From assembly GCF_900116385.1 (NCBI RefSeq), contig NZ_FPCI01000001.1:1798001-1862000 (forward strand): a stretch of 64,000 nt of DNA, read 5' to 3'. Positions 8,551 through 16,290 of the stretch are shown here, one piece after another. The position numbers and the translations under genes are program-made. Position 1 is the stretch's first letter. Each line of letters begins with the position of its first letter. The notes under the pieces were generated by a model. The model was not told the DNA's origin and did not search any database. It saw only the letters and a program-made list of their open reading frames with translations. The DNA is from Pseudoxanthomonas sp. YR558. Lineage in GTDB: Bacteria; Pseudomonadota; Gammaproteobacteria; Xanthomonadales; Xanthomonadaceae.

Positions 8551-10899
8551 ATGAAGCAGCTGGGCGCGATGGCGGCCGTGTGGATGGGGCTCGCGGGGGC
8601 ATCCGCCCTCGCATCGGACGATGTGCTTGCAGCGCCGGTGGACGTCGGTGAGGCGGCCTATCAGGCGGTTGATCCTTTCATCGGCACCGGGGGCGAGGGC
8701 CACACCTACCCCGGCGCCACGGTGCCGTACGGCATGGTGCAGCTTTCGCCGGACACCCGCATCCAGCCCAGAAAGGATGGCTACGGGTGGGCGGCAGGCT
8801 ATCGCTACGACGACACGACGATCGTTGGCTTCTCGCATACGCACTTCTCCGGCACCGGCCACTCCGATCTGGGCGACTTGCTGCTGATGCCAACGACCGG
8901 CGAACTGAAGCTGGATCGCGGCGATCCCGACACGCCCCGCAGCGGATACACGTCGCGCTTCCGTCATGCCACGGAAACCGCGCAGCCCGGCTACTACGCC
9001 GTCACCCTCGACGATCACCAGGTGCGTGCCGAACTCACCGCCAGCCTGCGCGTGGGCATGCATCGCTATACCTTTCCGAAAGGCCGACCCGCGCACGTGG
9101 TACTGGATCTGCGCACCAGCATGTACGACTACCCCGGGAAGGTGTCCTGGTCGCGGGTGCGCGTGCGGCCGGACGGTACCGTGACCGGCTTCCGCGAAAC
9201 ACGCGGCTGGGCACCCGGTAGGCAGCTCTACTTCGCCGTGCGCTTCTCCCAGCCGATCACCGGCTACCAGCTGCACAACACCGAGCAGGACATCCCCTAC
9301 AAGGGTTTCCCGCCGCCGGGGGAAAAGGATCCTCGGCAACGCGCGCAGATCGAAGGGCGCCAGCTCGTGGCCGCCTTCGACGTCGCCCCACCCGTCGGCC
9401 AGCCCCTGCTGGTGAAAGTGGCCATCTCGCCCGTCAGCGAAGAGGGCGCCATCGCGAACCTCGATGCCGAATCGCCGGGTTGGGACTTCGACGGCATGCG
9501 CTCCGCTGCCAAGCAGCAATGGCGCGATGCGCTCGGCGCCATCGAGGCGCGCGGCACGCCCGCCCAACGCACGAGCTTCTACACCGCGCTCTACCACACC
9601 CTACTTGGCCCTACGCTTTTCATGGACAGCGACGGGCGCTATCGCGGGCCGGACAATGCCGTACACCAGACGAAGGGATGGACGAACTACTCCACCTTCT
9701 CCCTATGGGATACCTATCGCGCGCTGCACCCGCTGACCACGTTGGTACAGCCGGAACAGCGCACCAACGATTTCGTCAATTCCCTGCTCGCCTCGCGCCG
9801 CGAAAGCCCTTACGGCGTACTGCCCGTGTGGTCGTTCCATGGCCTGGAGACCTGGTGCATGATCGGGTATCACGCGGTGCCCGTCATTGCCGATGCATAC
9901 ATGAAGGGCATCCGCGGCTACGACGCCGACGAAGCCCTGCAGGCGATGGTGGCCAGCGCCAACCACGGCCCGTACGACGGCATCGCCGCGTATCGCGAAC
10001 TGGGTTACGTGCCGATCGATGAGGAAGGCGAGGCGGCGAGCAAGACGCTGGAGTACGCCTACGACGACTGGACCATCGCACAGATGGCGCAGGCGATGGG
10101 CAAGCGCGATGTCGCGGATGCGTTCAACCGTCGCGCGGACAACTGGAAGAATGCCTTCGATCCTGCCACGGGCTTCATGCGCGCACGCAAGCGGGATGGG
10201 GCATTTCGTGAGCCGTTCGACCCGGCCGCCAGCGGCTACGGCACCGACTACACGGAAGGCAACGCTTGGCAGTATTCCTGGTACGTGCCGCAGGACATCG
10301 CCGGCATGGCGAAAGCGCACGGCGGCAGCGACAAGCTGCTGGAACGCATCGACGCGGTGTTCGATGCCAAAGTCGATCCCGCGGTGTTCGAACACATGGA
10401 AGACATCACCGGCCTGATCGGGTGGTACGCGCACGGCAACGAGCCCAGTCACCACGTCGCCTACCTGTACGCCTACGCAGGCCAGCCCTGGCGCACGCAG
10501 GCGCGGCTGAAGCAGATCATGGACACCCAATACGCACCACGACCGGACGGCCTGGCGGGCAATGACGACCTGGGCCAGATGTCGGCGTGGTACGTGTTCA
10601 CTTCGCTGGGTTTCTATCCGGTCACGCCGGGCAGCAACCAGTACGTGCTGGGCCGTCCGTTCCTGCCCCGCGCCACCCTGCACCTGCCCAACGGCAAGCG
10701 TTTCACGGTCGTCGCCGACGGACTGGACGATGCGCATCCTTACGTGGGCGGTATCACGCTCGATGGCAAGCCGCTGGATCGCACGTATCTGGAGCACGCG
10801 GAGATCCTTGCCGGCGGCGAACTGCGCTTCACCATGCAAGCGGCCCCCCAGCGGACACGCGTCGGTCAACTGGAATTGCCGTACTCGATGTCGCGATGA
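8551..10899 (+). CDS. GH92 alpha-mannosidase (canonical active site)
   Basis: Secreted exo-alpha-mannosidase of 782 residues, calcium dependent in characterised relatives, acting on alpha-1,2/1,3/1,6-linked mannose of high-mannose glycans. The start at 8551 follows AAAAGGGTGCGGCA and gives a signal peptide ending SALA. Residues about 47-63 carry VDPFIGTGGEGHTYPGA, the usual start of the mature GH92 fold. The general acid is Glu631 in HGNEPSHH (codon 10441-10443). The base region GNDDLGQMSAWYVFTSLGFYP spans about residues 669-690 and keeps both Asp residues. It contrasts with the Gln-bearing paralogue on the other strand, so the pair probably splits linkage or substrate classes. It diverges from the GH2 operon across operator site C. 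Confidence 0.94.
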   Translation: MKQLGAMAAVWMGLAGASALASDDVLAAPVDVGEAAYQAVDPFIGTGGEGHTYPGATVPYGMVQLSPDTRIQPRKDGYGWAAGYRYDDTTIVGFSHTHFSGTGHSDLGDLLLMPTTGELKLDRGDPDTPRSGYTSRFRHATETAQPGYYAVTLDDHQVRAELTASLRVGMHRYTFPKGRPAHVVLDLRTSMYDYPGKVSWSRVRVRPDGTVTGFRETRGWAPGRQLYFAVRFSQPITGYQLHNTEQDIPYKGFPPPGEKDPRQRAQIEGRQLVAAFDVAPPVGQPLLVKVAISPVSEEGAIANLDAESPGWDFDGMRSAAKQQWRDALGAIEARGTPAQRTSFYTALYHTLLGPTLFMDSDGRYRGPDNAVHQTKGWTNYSTFSLWDTYRALHPLTTLVQPEQRTNDFVNSLLASRRESPYGVLPVWSFHGLETWCMIGYHAVPVIADAYMKGIRGYDADEALQAMVASANHGPYDGIAAYRELGYVPIDEEGEAASKTLEYAYDDWTIAQMAQAMGKRDVADAFNRRADNWKNAFDPATGFMRARKRDGAFREPFDPAASGYGTDYTEGNAWQYSWYVPQDIAGMAKAHGGSDKLLERIDAVFDAKVDPAVFEHMEDITGLIGWYAHGNEPSHHVAYLYAYAGQPWRTQARLKQIMDTQYAPRPDGLAGNDDLGQMSAWYVFTSLGFYPVTPGSNQYVLGRPFLPRATLHLPNGKRFTVVADGLDDAHPYVGGITLDGKPLDRTYLEHAEILAGGELRFTMQAAPQRTRVGQLELPYSMSR

Positions 10900-10914
10900 G
10901 GCAGCGTGGGCTCG

Positions 10915-11664
10915 CTACGCCAGAGCGCCTGTATCCAGTGCGATGCGCAGCGCACGGACACGCTCGGAGTCGGTCTCAGACCAGTCGGACGCGAGCCCTT
11001 GGAGAGCGGGGACCTGGAACCGCATCGCTGACGAACGGGACGTCTTGGCGGAGGCATGGAACTCACGAGCACCGGTAGCGCGGGCAAGTGCGACGACATT
11101 GTCGGCCGTAATGCCCGCACCCGGCATCACCACGATCCGTTCTGCGGCTTGACGCACGCGCGCTGCGATGGCGTCGGCACCCTCCACGGCCGTACTGGTC
11201 CCGCCTGACGTCAGTACCCGCGTGAACCCCAACTCGATCACCTGCTCCAAGGCCGTCGCAGGATCGCGCACGACATCGAATGCCCGGTGGAATGTCACCG
11301 ACAACGGCCCTGCCGCAGATATGAACTGGCGGCACAGCGATGGGTCGACGTCTCCATCGGCATCCAACGCGCCCACCACGATGCCGTCGCATCCCAACCG
11401 GACGCAGCATTCGATGTCGCGAAGCATCACGTCCGCATCCTGCGACGTGTAGAGGAAATCGCCGGCTCGCGGACGTACGAGCACAAACAACGGAATGCCC
11501 AGTTGCTCGCGCGCTGCGGCCAGCGTGCCGTAGGAAGGTGTCGTGCCCCCTGATTCCAGCCCTTCGCACAGCTCCACGCGGTCCGCGCCGGCCCGCTGCG
11601 CCGCCAGCGCGGACGAGAGCGAGCCCGCTGCGATCTCGAGCACGCTACGCGCCGTGGTGCTCAC
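10915..11664 (-). CDS. cutC: CutC family TIM-barrel protein
   Basis: A 249-residue cytoplasmic protein of the CutC family, historically tied to copper homeostasis, although the biochemical function is unsettled. Visible features are ELCEGLESGGTTPSYG, the RPRAGDF strand, VTFHRAFD, GFTRVLTSGG and VMPGAGI, all standard for the family; the length is normal. The start is GTG at 11664, overlapping the asparaginase stop as GTGA, with GCGAGGGCGC just upstream. This makes it the third gene of the glk/asparaginase operon. That position suggests a role in sugar or glycan metabolism rather than in copper (inference). Confidence 0.92.
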   Translation of the reverse strand: MSTTARSVLEIAAGSLSSALAAQRAGADRVELCEGLESGGTTPSYGTLAAAREQLGIPLFVLVRPRAGDFLYTSQDADVMLRDIECCVRLGCDGIVVGALDADGDVDPSLCRQFISAAGPLSVTFHRAFDVVRDPATALEQVIELGFTRVLTSGGTSTAVEGADAIAARVRQAAERIVVMPGAGITADNVVALARATGAREFHASAKTSRSSAMRFQVPALQGLASDWSETDSERVRALRIALDTGALA

Positions 11665-12674
11665 GCGCCCTCGCCATAGATCGACTCCGAATCCTGCAGT
11701 GCGTCCTGCCTGCCGGCGTCGCAGACCGCATACACGAAGCCCGCGTGCAGCGCGAAAGCACCCACTTCGCCATGCCGATCGATCGCCAGGAAACAGACCT
11801 GCAGCGATTTGCTGGCCTCTGGTCGCTTGCGCACCAGCCGCTCGATGGCTTCGCGGCAAGCCTCCATCGGCGTGCGCCCCTGCCGCATCAACTCGACCAC
11901 CAGGAAGCTCGCCGCGTTACGGATCATCTCCTCGCCCACGCCCGAGGCCGTCGCGGCACCCACCTCGTTGTCTACGTACAGGCCCGCGCCGATGATGGGG
12001 CTGTCGCCCACGCGCCCATGCATCTTCCACGCCATGCCGCTGGTCGTACACGCCCCGGCGAGACGGCCATTCCGGTCGATGGCCAGCATGCCCAACGTAT
12101 CGTGGTTTTCCTTGTTGCCCGGTCTCAAGGTGCGCTCGGCATTGATCTGCGGCGCATAGTTGGCGCGCTCACGCCATGCCCGCCATGCCTGCTCGGCATC
12201 CGACGTCAGCAAGCGCTGCCTGTCGAACCCCTGTGCTACAGCGAACTGTTGCGCGCCCTCGCCGACCAGCATCACGTGCGGCGTGTCTTCCATCACCCGC
12301 CGGGCGACGCTAATGGGATGCGCGATGTCCTCCAGCGCCGCGACCGCACCGCAGCGGCCATCGCCGTCCATGATGCTGGCATCCAGCGTCAACACGCCGT
12401 CCCTGTCGGGATTCCCGCAACGGCCGACCGTCGGGTTGCACAGGTCGGCCTCGGCCCAACGTGCGCCCTGTTCGACCGCATCCAGCGCACTGCCACCTGC
12501 CGACAAACGCGCCCACGCCGCCTGATTGGCACCTACGCCGAAGTCCCATGTGGACACCACACGACCGCCCTCGGGCGCGCGGCGATCCGGAGACCCGACG
12601 ACGCCGCCGCGTGACATCGCCATCGTCGCCGTCGAAAGAGCCATTTGGCCCAGGAACCTTCTCCTGCCTTTCAT
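11661..12674 (-). CDS. N4-(beta-N-acetylglucosaminyl)-L-asparaginase (glycosylasparaginase)
   Basis: A 337-residue Ntn-hydrolase that cuts the GlcNAc-Asn bond left after N-glycan trimming, releasing aspartate and 1-amino-GlcNAc. Self-cleavage is expected before the Thr of ENHDTLGMLAID, which becomes the catalytic N-terminal Thr of the beta subunit. Other family features are NPTVGRCGNPD, DGDGRCGAVAALEDIAHP and GRVGDSPIIGAGLYVDN. The N-terminus begins KGRRRFLGQMALS, a twin-arginine type signal, so export is likely. The ATG at 12674 has GAGGAG upstream and overlaps the glucokinase stop as ATGA. This gene identifies the locus as one for Asn-linked glycans rather than plain mannan. Confidence 0.93.
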   Translation of the reverse strand: MKGRRRFLGQMALSTATMAMSRGGVVGSPDRRAPEGGRVVSTWDFGVGANQAAWARLSAGGSALDAVEQGARWAEADLCNPTVGRCGNPDRDGVLTLDASIMDGDGRCGAVAALEDIAHPISVARRVMEDTPHVMLVGEGAQQFAVAQGFDRQRLLTSDAEQAWRAWRERANYAPQINAERTLRPGNKENHDTLGMLAIDRNGRLAGACTTSGMAWKMHGRVGDSPIIGAGLYVDNEVGAATASGVGEEMIRNAASFLVVELMRQGRTPMEACREAIERLVRKRPEASKSLQVCFLAIDRHGEVGAFALHAGFVYAVCDAGRQDALQDSESIYGEGA

Positions 12675-13681
12675 GCGTACTCCTCGGGAAGATGCCCGGG
12701 GCGAGTATCGGGATGCGTCCGCCAGTACATGGCCGCACCCGCCAGCCCCAGTTGCCCATGATCGATGCGCCAGATGGGCGGCGGCAACCGATGCGTCGTG
12801 AACCTATCGGCGTAGCGCTGTTGGAAGGGCCCACCATGCAGGAACGAGGCGATGTGCGTCGTTACTCCGCCTGCCAGGTAGACCTCACGCGCGCCCAGCG
12901 TCAGCGCCAGGTCTGCGACAAGACTGCCGAGCCAACCGCCAAAAACATCCAGCGTCTCCCGGGCTACCTCGTCACCGGCCAGTGCCGCGTCGACGATGTG
13001 TTCCGACCGCTGATGACGAGGCGTCTCACCGCGCATGCAGGTCAGGATGTCGTACAGGTTCATCATCCCGGTGCCCGACAGCACGCGCTCGTTGTCCACG
13101 TGGCGCCACCGTGCAGCGAGGTGGCGCAGCACCTCCAGCTCCAGCGGTGTGTTCGCTGCCAGGGAGGCGTGGCCGGACTCGGTCAGGAGCACCTCAGAAC
13201 CTTGGCGATCGAGGCACATCGCGGCACCGAGACCGGTGCCCGGTCCGAGCACCAGCGCCGGTGCCCGCATGCCATCGTCCCTCTGTCCCGGTAACAGCGG
13301 AACAAGCGCGCGTCGCTGGATACCCGGAAGGGCATGCGCGACTGCACCGAAATCATTGATCAGTACCAGCGACGCAAGCCGCGCGGCATTGGCAGTTCGC
13401 GCAACAGAGACTTCCCACGGCAGATTGGCATTCACCAAACGGTCGCCGTGCAGGTAGCCAGCGATGGCGACGACGGCATCCCAGTCGGCCCGTCTAGCCG
13501 CATCGCCCGCTACCCGACTCAGATAAGCATCCAGGATATGCGCAAGGCTGGCATGTTCCCCACAGCGATAGACCACCACATCCCGTATCGCGTGGCCATC
13601 CTCGGTCCATCCCAGCCTCGCATTCGTCCCTCCGACGTCGGCGACAAGGCAGGCCCTGAGGTCGCTTCGCACAGCATCCAC
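12671..13681 (-). CDS. glk: Glucokinase-family sugar kinase
   Basis: A 336-residue ASKHA kinase of the bacterial glucokinase family that phosphorylates an imported hexose at C6 with ATP. It has the phosphate-binding VADVGGTNARLGW at about residue 13, the catalytic-Asp region LVLINDFGAVAHAL, the LGPGTGLGAA adenosine loop and VYLAGGV near the C-terminus. The start is GTG at 13681, supported by a strong AAGGGGG eight bases upstream. It is the first gene of the operon with the glycosylasparaginase and cutC. Operator site D lies 50 bp upstream. Whether the substrate is glucose, mannose or GlcNAc cannot be told from sequence; GlcNAc or mannose would suit the locus. Confidence 0.88.
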   Translation of the reverse strand: MDAVRSDLRACLVADVGGTNARLGWTEDGHAIRDVVVYRCGEHASLAHILDAYLSRVAGDAARRADWDAVVAIAGYLHGDRLVNANLPWEVSVARTANAARLASLVLINDFGAVAHALPGIQRRALVPLLPGQRDDGMRAPALVLGPGTGLGAAMCLDRQGSEVLLTESGHASLAANTPLELEVLRHLAARWRHVDNERVLSGTGMMNLYDILTCMRGETPRHQRSEHIVDAALAGDEVARETLDVFGGWLGSLVADLALTLGAREVYLAGGVTTHIASFLHGGPFQQRYADRFTTHRLPPPIWRIDHGQLGLAGAAMYWRTHPDTRPGHLPEEYA

Positions 13682-13730
13682 CGATGACCCCCTTGAAGGC
13701 AGCGTTTGAAGGCACGCCTAGATCATCTCA

Positions 13731-13744
13731 TTTAATCGATCCAA
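13731..13744. promoter_or_regulatory. Operator-like palindrome, site D (glk operon)
   Basis: TTTAATCGATCCAA fits TTNNATCGATNNAA. It lies 50 bp upstream of the glk GTG and is the fourth copy in front of the locus. Confidence 0.6.
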
Positions 13745-14218
13745 ATCGGCGGCTAGTGCCAACACCGGAGATCTCGCCGGGGAAGGCTTCTCTGTTCGGC
13801 AAGTGTAGATATCGCGAAAACTATGGTTGATCACATAGCTTTTTTTCGGGATTCTTCAATGATTCCCGGATCAATTCTGGTATTACGCCGGAATAGTGAC
13901 ACCGCATACTCTGAAATAAAGACAGATTTCGCCTCCACGAGCGACGTTCGGTCCAGAGACTACGAAGAAATAACGTCACTAAGCGTGTCGAGAGGCATGA
14001 GGCGCGATACGCCACCCCCGGATCGATCTGTCGCGCGCCACTGGAGCGCGACCGGATGATCCACTTTTGGTGCTTTCTGCGCTGACATGCGGCCCGGTCA
14101 GTGGCAGCCATTCACGTCTGAGGCCAAGAGGTTCACAAGGACGGGGACCCTCTTTAGTTTGCAATTCGTCCTGTTACCCGTAATGCCCCAAATTTGGGAG
14201 CGACATTCGGCTGACCTC
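13745..14218. other. Intergenic stretch, no supported gene
   Basis: A 474-bp stretch, less GC-rich than its surroundings, between the glk promoter and the tRNA-like gene. Short overlapping frames of up to about 95 codons exist on both strands, but none has a convincing ribosome-binding site, domain or codon bias. It may be decayed sequence next to a tRNA. Confidence 0.5.
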
Positions 14219-14246
14219 TTGCTTTGCCGTCCAGACTTGCTAGATT
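14219..14246 (+). promoter_or_regulatory. Candidate promoter of the tRNA-like gene
   Basis: TTGCTT at 14219-14224 and TAGATT at 14241-14246 are 16 bp apart and are followed by GC-rich CGCTCCCG, which resembles the discriminator of stable-RNA promoters. The tRNA begins about 60 bp downstream, so the transcript would carry a leader containing the palindrome. Confidence 0.4.
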
Positions 14247-14286
14247 CGCTCCCGTGGACATCATCTGCCGCCCGCTCCGAATACCT

Positions 14287-14310
14287 GGCTGATCAGTCGA
14301 CTGATCAGCC
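14287..14310. repeat. Perfect 24-bp palindrome overlapping the tRNA 5' end
   Basis: The half-site GGCTGATCAGTC is followed directly by its exact reverse complement. The last three bases are the first three of the tRNA-like gene. It could be a hairpin in the tRNA leader, a protein-binding site or a recombination site. Confidence 0.85.
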
Positions 14311-14400
14311 CCTGTAGCTCAATGGTTAGAGCAGCGGTTTTATAACCCGTCAGCGCCAGATAAGCGGCTTATGCCGGTTCGAGTCCGGCCAGGGGCACCA
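14308..14400 (+). tRNA. tRNA-like gene with long variable arm, apparent anticodon UAU, CCA encoded
   Basis: A 93-nt cloverleaf. Acceptor GCCCCTG (14308-14314) pairs with CAGGGGC (14390-14396), followed by ACCA. The D stem is GCTC/GAGC; the T arm is GCCGG, TTCGAGT, CCGGC. The anticodon stem GCGGT/CCCGT has one G-U pair and one mismatch beside the loop TTTATAA, whose middle reads UAU (14341-14343), an Ile AUA anticodon. The variable region 14351-14372 is 22 nt and contains ATAAG-CGG-CTTAT, a five-pair hairpin, as in class II tRNAs (Leu, Ser, Tyr, Sec). A UAU anticodon with a class II arm is not an ordinary combination, so identity and even function are uncertain. Confidence 0.7.
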
Positions 14401-14471
14401 AGTCTGTTATTCCTGTGCCCGCGGTTCGGGGAGAACAGGATTGGCCAAGAAGTACGAGCCAAGCTAACGTC

Positions 14472-15023
14472 ATGACCTACCTCTTCCTAGACACCGAATG
14501 GGCGGACCCGACCGGTTCCGAGCTAGTGAGCTTGGCGCTCGTCAGCGAGGACGGAATCCATAGGTTCTACGCCGAGCGTGATCCCCTGCCGGATATGGCA
14601 ACCGACTTTGTGCGGTCGGTGGTCTATCCCCTGCTGGAGCGGGGTCAGTGGTGCATGCCCGACCAAGCGATGACAACGGGGCTACGAGCCTTCCTGGCAG
14701 CCGTTGTCGACCCCATTGTGGTGGCTGACTACCCCAACGACCTGGCACTTCTGCAGTACGTGGTAGCGGGCTTCGATCTCCCAGACGATCAGGCTGCAGC
14801 ATGTGGACCGATCCCTAAACCCGTGATGACGAGAATGCTCAAGGAAGGTGCCATGGGCATGTTGATTGAGGACTACTTCGCAGGTCACCCCGGTGCTGCG
14901 GCTCGGCGCCATCATGCACTCATTGATGCAGAGGCCCTGCGCATGGCCTGGCTGGTCGTTACGGGGCGTGTTTCTACGCCGCCTTGGGCGACGACCATGC
15001 TCCGCCATAAGGCCCAGTCTTAG
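14472..15023 (+). CDS. DEDDh 3'-5' exonuclease-like protein, first tandem copy
   Basis: A 183-residue protein with an RNase H-like exonuclease layout: FLDTEWAD at residues 4-11 supplies the first Asp and Glu, VADYPNDLALL a further Asp, and RHHALIDAEALRMAW near the C-terminus supplies His and the last Asp. The set fits DEDDh enzymes such as the Rv2179c-type 3'-5' exoribonucleases (family knowledge; not proven here). The start at 14472 is chosen because the next paralogue begins at the same place in its own alignment. The gene begins 71 bp after the odd tRNA on the same strand and is followed with no gap by a diverged copy of itself. Confidence 0.7.
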   Translation: MTYLFLDTEWADPTGSELVSLALVSEDGIHRFYAERDPLPDMATDFVRSVVYPLLERGQWCMPDQAMTTGLRAFLAAVVDPIVVADYPNDLALLQYVVAGFDLPDDQAAACGPIPKPVMTRMLKEGAMGMLIEDYFAGHPGAAARRHHALIDAEALRMAWLVVTGRVSTPPWATTMLRHKAQS

Positions 15024-15671
15024 ATGATCCGACTCTTCCTCGACACCGAATGGGCCAACGACGCGCTGCGTGAGCTCGTCAGCTTGGCCCTAATCAGTGA
15101 GGACGGCGAGCATGTCTTCTACGCGGAGCGAGATCCGCTACCTGGCATGCCCTCCAGCTTCGTACGCGAGAGTGTTTACCCGCTCCTCGACCGCGGGGAA
15201 GCGGCGATGAAGGACAGCGCCATGACGCACGCGCTGCGGAGCTTCTTGGAGCCCCTAGGTGATTGCGAGATCTTCGCAGACGCGCTGCTGGACTTCTCGA
15301 TGCTCAGCCGGGTATGGAACGGAGTTGACCGGACACAACCCGGACCGCCATTCCGTACGAGGCTTGCTCGCGAAGGGAACCTGATGCCGAGGGTTGAGCG
15401 CTATTTTGAGCTCAACCCCGATCAGAGAGCGCTTCGGCACCATGCTCTCGTAGACGCTATGGCACTTCGATCGGCTTGGATCGTGGAGTACTACGGCTTT
15501 GATGGCGTTGTCGGCAGCGCTACCTCATACGATCCCCACTATGACGAATGGTTACTGACAAAGATTAGGGCGGCGAGAGCTGATCCCCGGCCGTCCATCC
15601 CTCACGAGATCGCCATGGCGACGCTCATGAAGCGCCTCGAAGGCATGAGAGCGGGGAAAGACGATAACTAG
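15024..15671 (+). CDS. DEDDh 3'-5' exonuclease-like protein, second tandem copy
   Basis: A 215-residue paralogue of the preceding gene, starting at the base after its stop codon. Shared blocks are FLDTEWA, ELVSLAL, SEDG, FYAERDPLP and RHHALVDAMALRSAW, so the acidic residues and the His are kept. It adds about 40 residues at the C-terminus. The two copies are too diverged for a recent duplication yet remain in tandem and almost certainly share one transcript. The substrate is unknown; proximity to a tRNA-like gene suggests RNA, as inference only. Confidence 0.7.
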   Translation: MIRLFLDTEWANDALRELVSLALISEDGEHVFYAERDPLPGMPSSFVRESVYPLLDRGEAAMKDSAMTHALRSFLEPLGDCEIFADALLDFSMLSRVWNGVDRTQPGPPFRTRLAREGNLMPRVERYFELNPDQRALRHHALVDAMALRSAWIVEYYGFDGVVGSATSYDPHYDEWLLTKIRAARADPRPSIPHEIAMATLMKRLEGMRAGKDDN

Positions 15672-15679
15672 CCGGTTCG

Positions 15680-15706
15680 ATGTCTGCTAACGGCCAGAAG
15701 CGGACC
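15680..15706. repeat. Intergenic hairpin repeat, copy 1 (degenerate)
   Basis: ATGTCTGCT, a short loop with CGGCCAG, then AAGCGGAC. It belongs to the family whose best arms are ATGTCCGCTT and AAGCGGACAT. It sits between the exonuclease pair and the convergent redox operon. Confidence 0.6.
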
Positions 15707-15741
15707 TAAGCGCACTCGGCCGATCGTCTGCTTCAAACTGG

Positions 15742-16263
15742 CTAGTTCTCGGTGAACGTCACTCTGCTGTTGCGCGGTCCGAGTGCCTCGCTGAGGCCAT
15801 TGGGATCGTCAACACGTCCGAGCCGTGTATACGAGTACGACGAACGGAATGTCTTGTAGAAGATGACAACCGTACTGGAGCCGTAAAGCATTAGATCGCC
15901 GTTTTGTATCGTGCCTGGACGCTCTGCATGGGTTGGCAGCGCTTGCGGCATATCGGCGTGCTTCTCATTGCCGTTGAGCTCTGCCATATCGAGCGTCAAG
16001 GGAAGTCTGGCCACGAACGCGCGCGCGGCCGCGGTATCGGCGAAGGTTATTGCGAAACGACGTTCTCCGACGGTCATCCACATGCGGGCTTCCTCTGGGA
16101 GAGAAGATGTACGACTTGTATCCTGGGTAACGATAACGGGCGCCTCGAATTGACTGGCCTTGCATCCTCCCATGACCGTCAGGCTGAGCAGCACGCTCAG
16201 CCCTCGCAACCATCCGTCTTTCGACGGACGATTATCGGTGAAACCAGCAGTGTTGGAACTCAT
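15742..16263 (-). CDS. Cyclophilin-like lipoprotein
   Basis: A 173-residue envelope protein. A hydrophobic stretch ends LTVMGGC, a lipobox with Cys at about residue 34, so membrane anchoring is expected. The mature part has MWMTVGERRFAITFADTAAARAF, LPLTLDMAELNGNEKH and GDLMLYGSSTVVIFYKTF, which match the small cyclophilin-like fold (PF18050 type) often found beside oxidoreductases of unknown substrate. GAGGAG precedes the ATG. Last gene of the minus-strand operon led by the alcohol dehydrogenase, 27 bp after the MFS gene. Enzymatic prolyl isomerase activity should not be assumed. Confidence 0.75.
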   Translation of the reverse strand: MSSNTAGFTDNRPSKDGWLRGLSVLLSLTVMGGCKASQFEAPVIVTQDTSRTSSLPEEARMWMTVGERRFAITFADTAAARAFVARLPLTLDMAELNGNEKHADMPQALPTHAERPGTIQNGDLMLYGSSTVVIFYKTFRSSYSYTRLGRVDDPNGLSEALGPRNSRVTFTEN

Positions 16264-16290
16264 GGCACGACTCCTCGAGGGATGGACTGT

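Noticed and set aside
10900..10914. Terminator between the convergent GH92 and cutC genes
   Set aside because: The gap is 15 bp and shows no hairpin with a T-tract.
13821..14111. Short frames on both strands before the tRNA
   Set aside because: They overlap one another, lack a ribosome-binding site and have no recognisable composition or motif.
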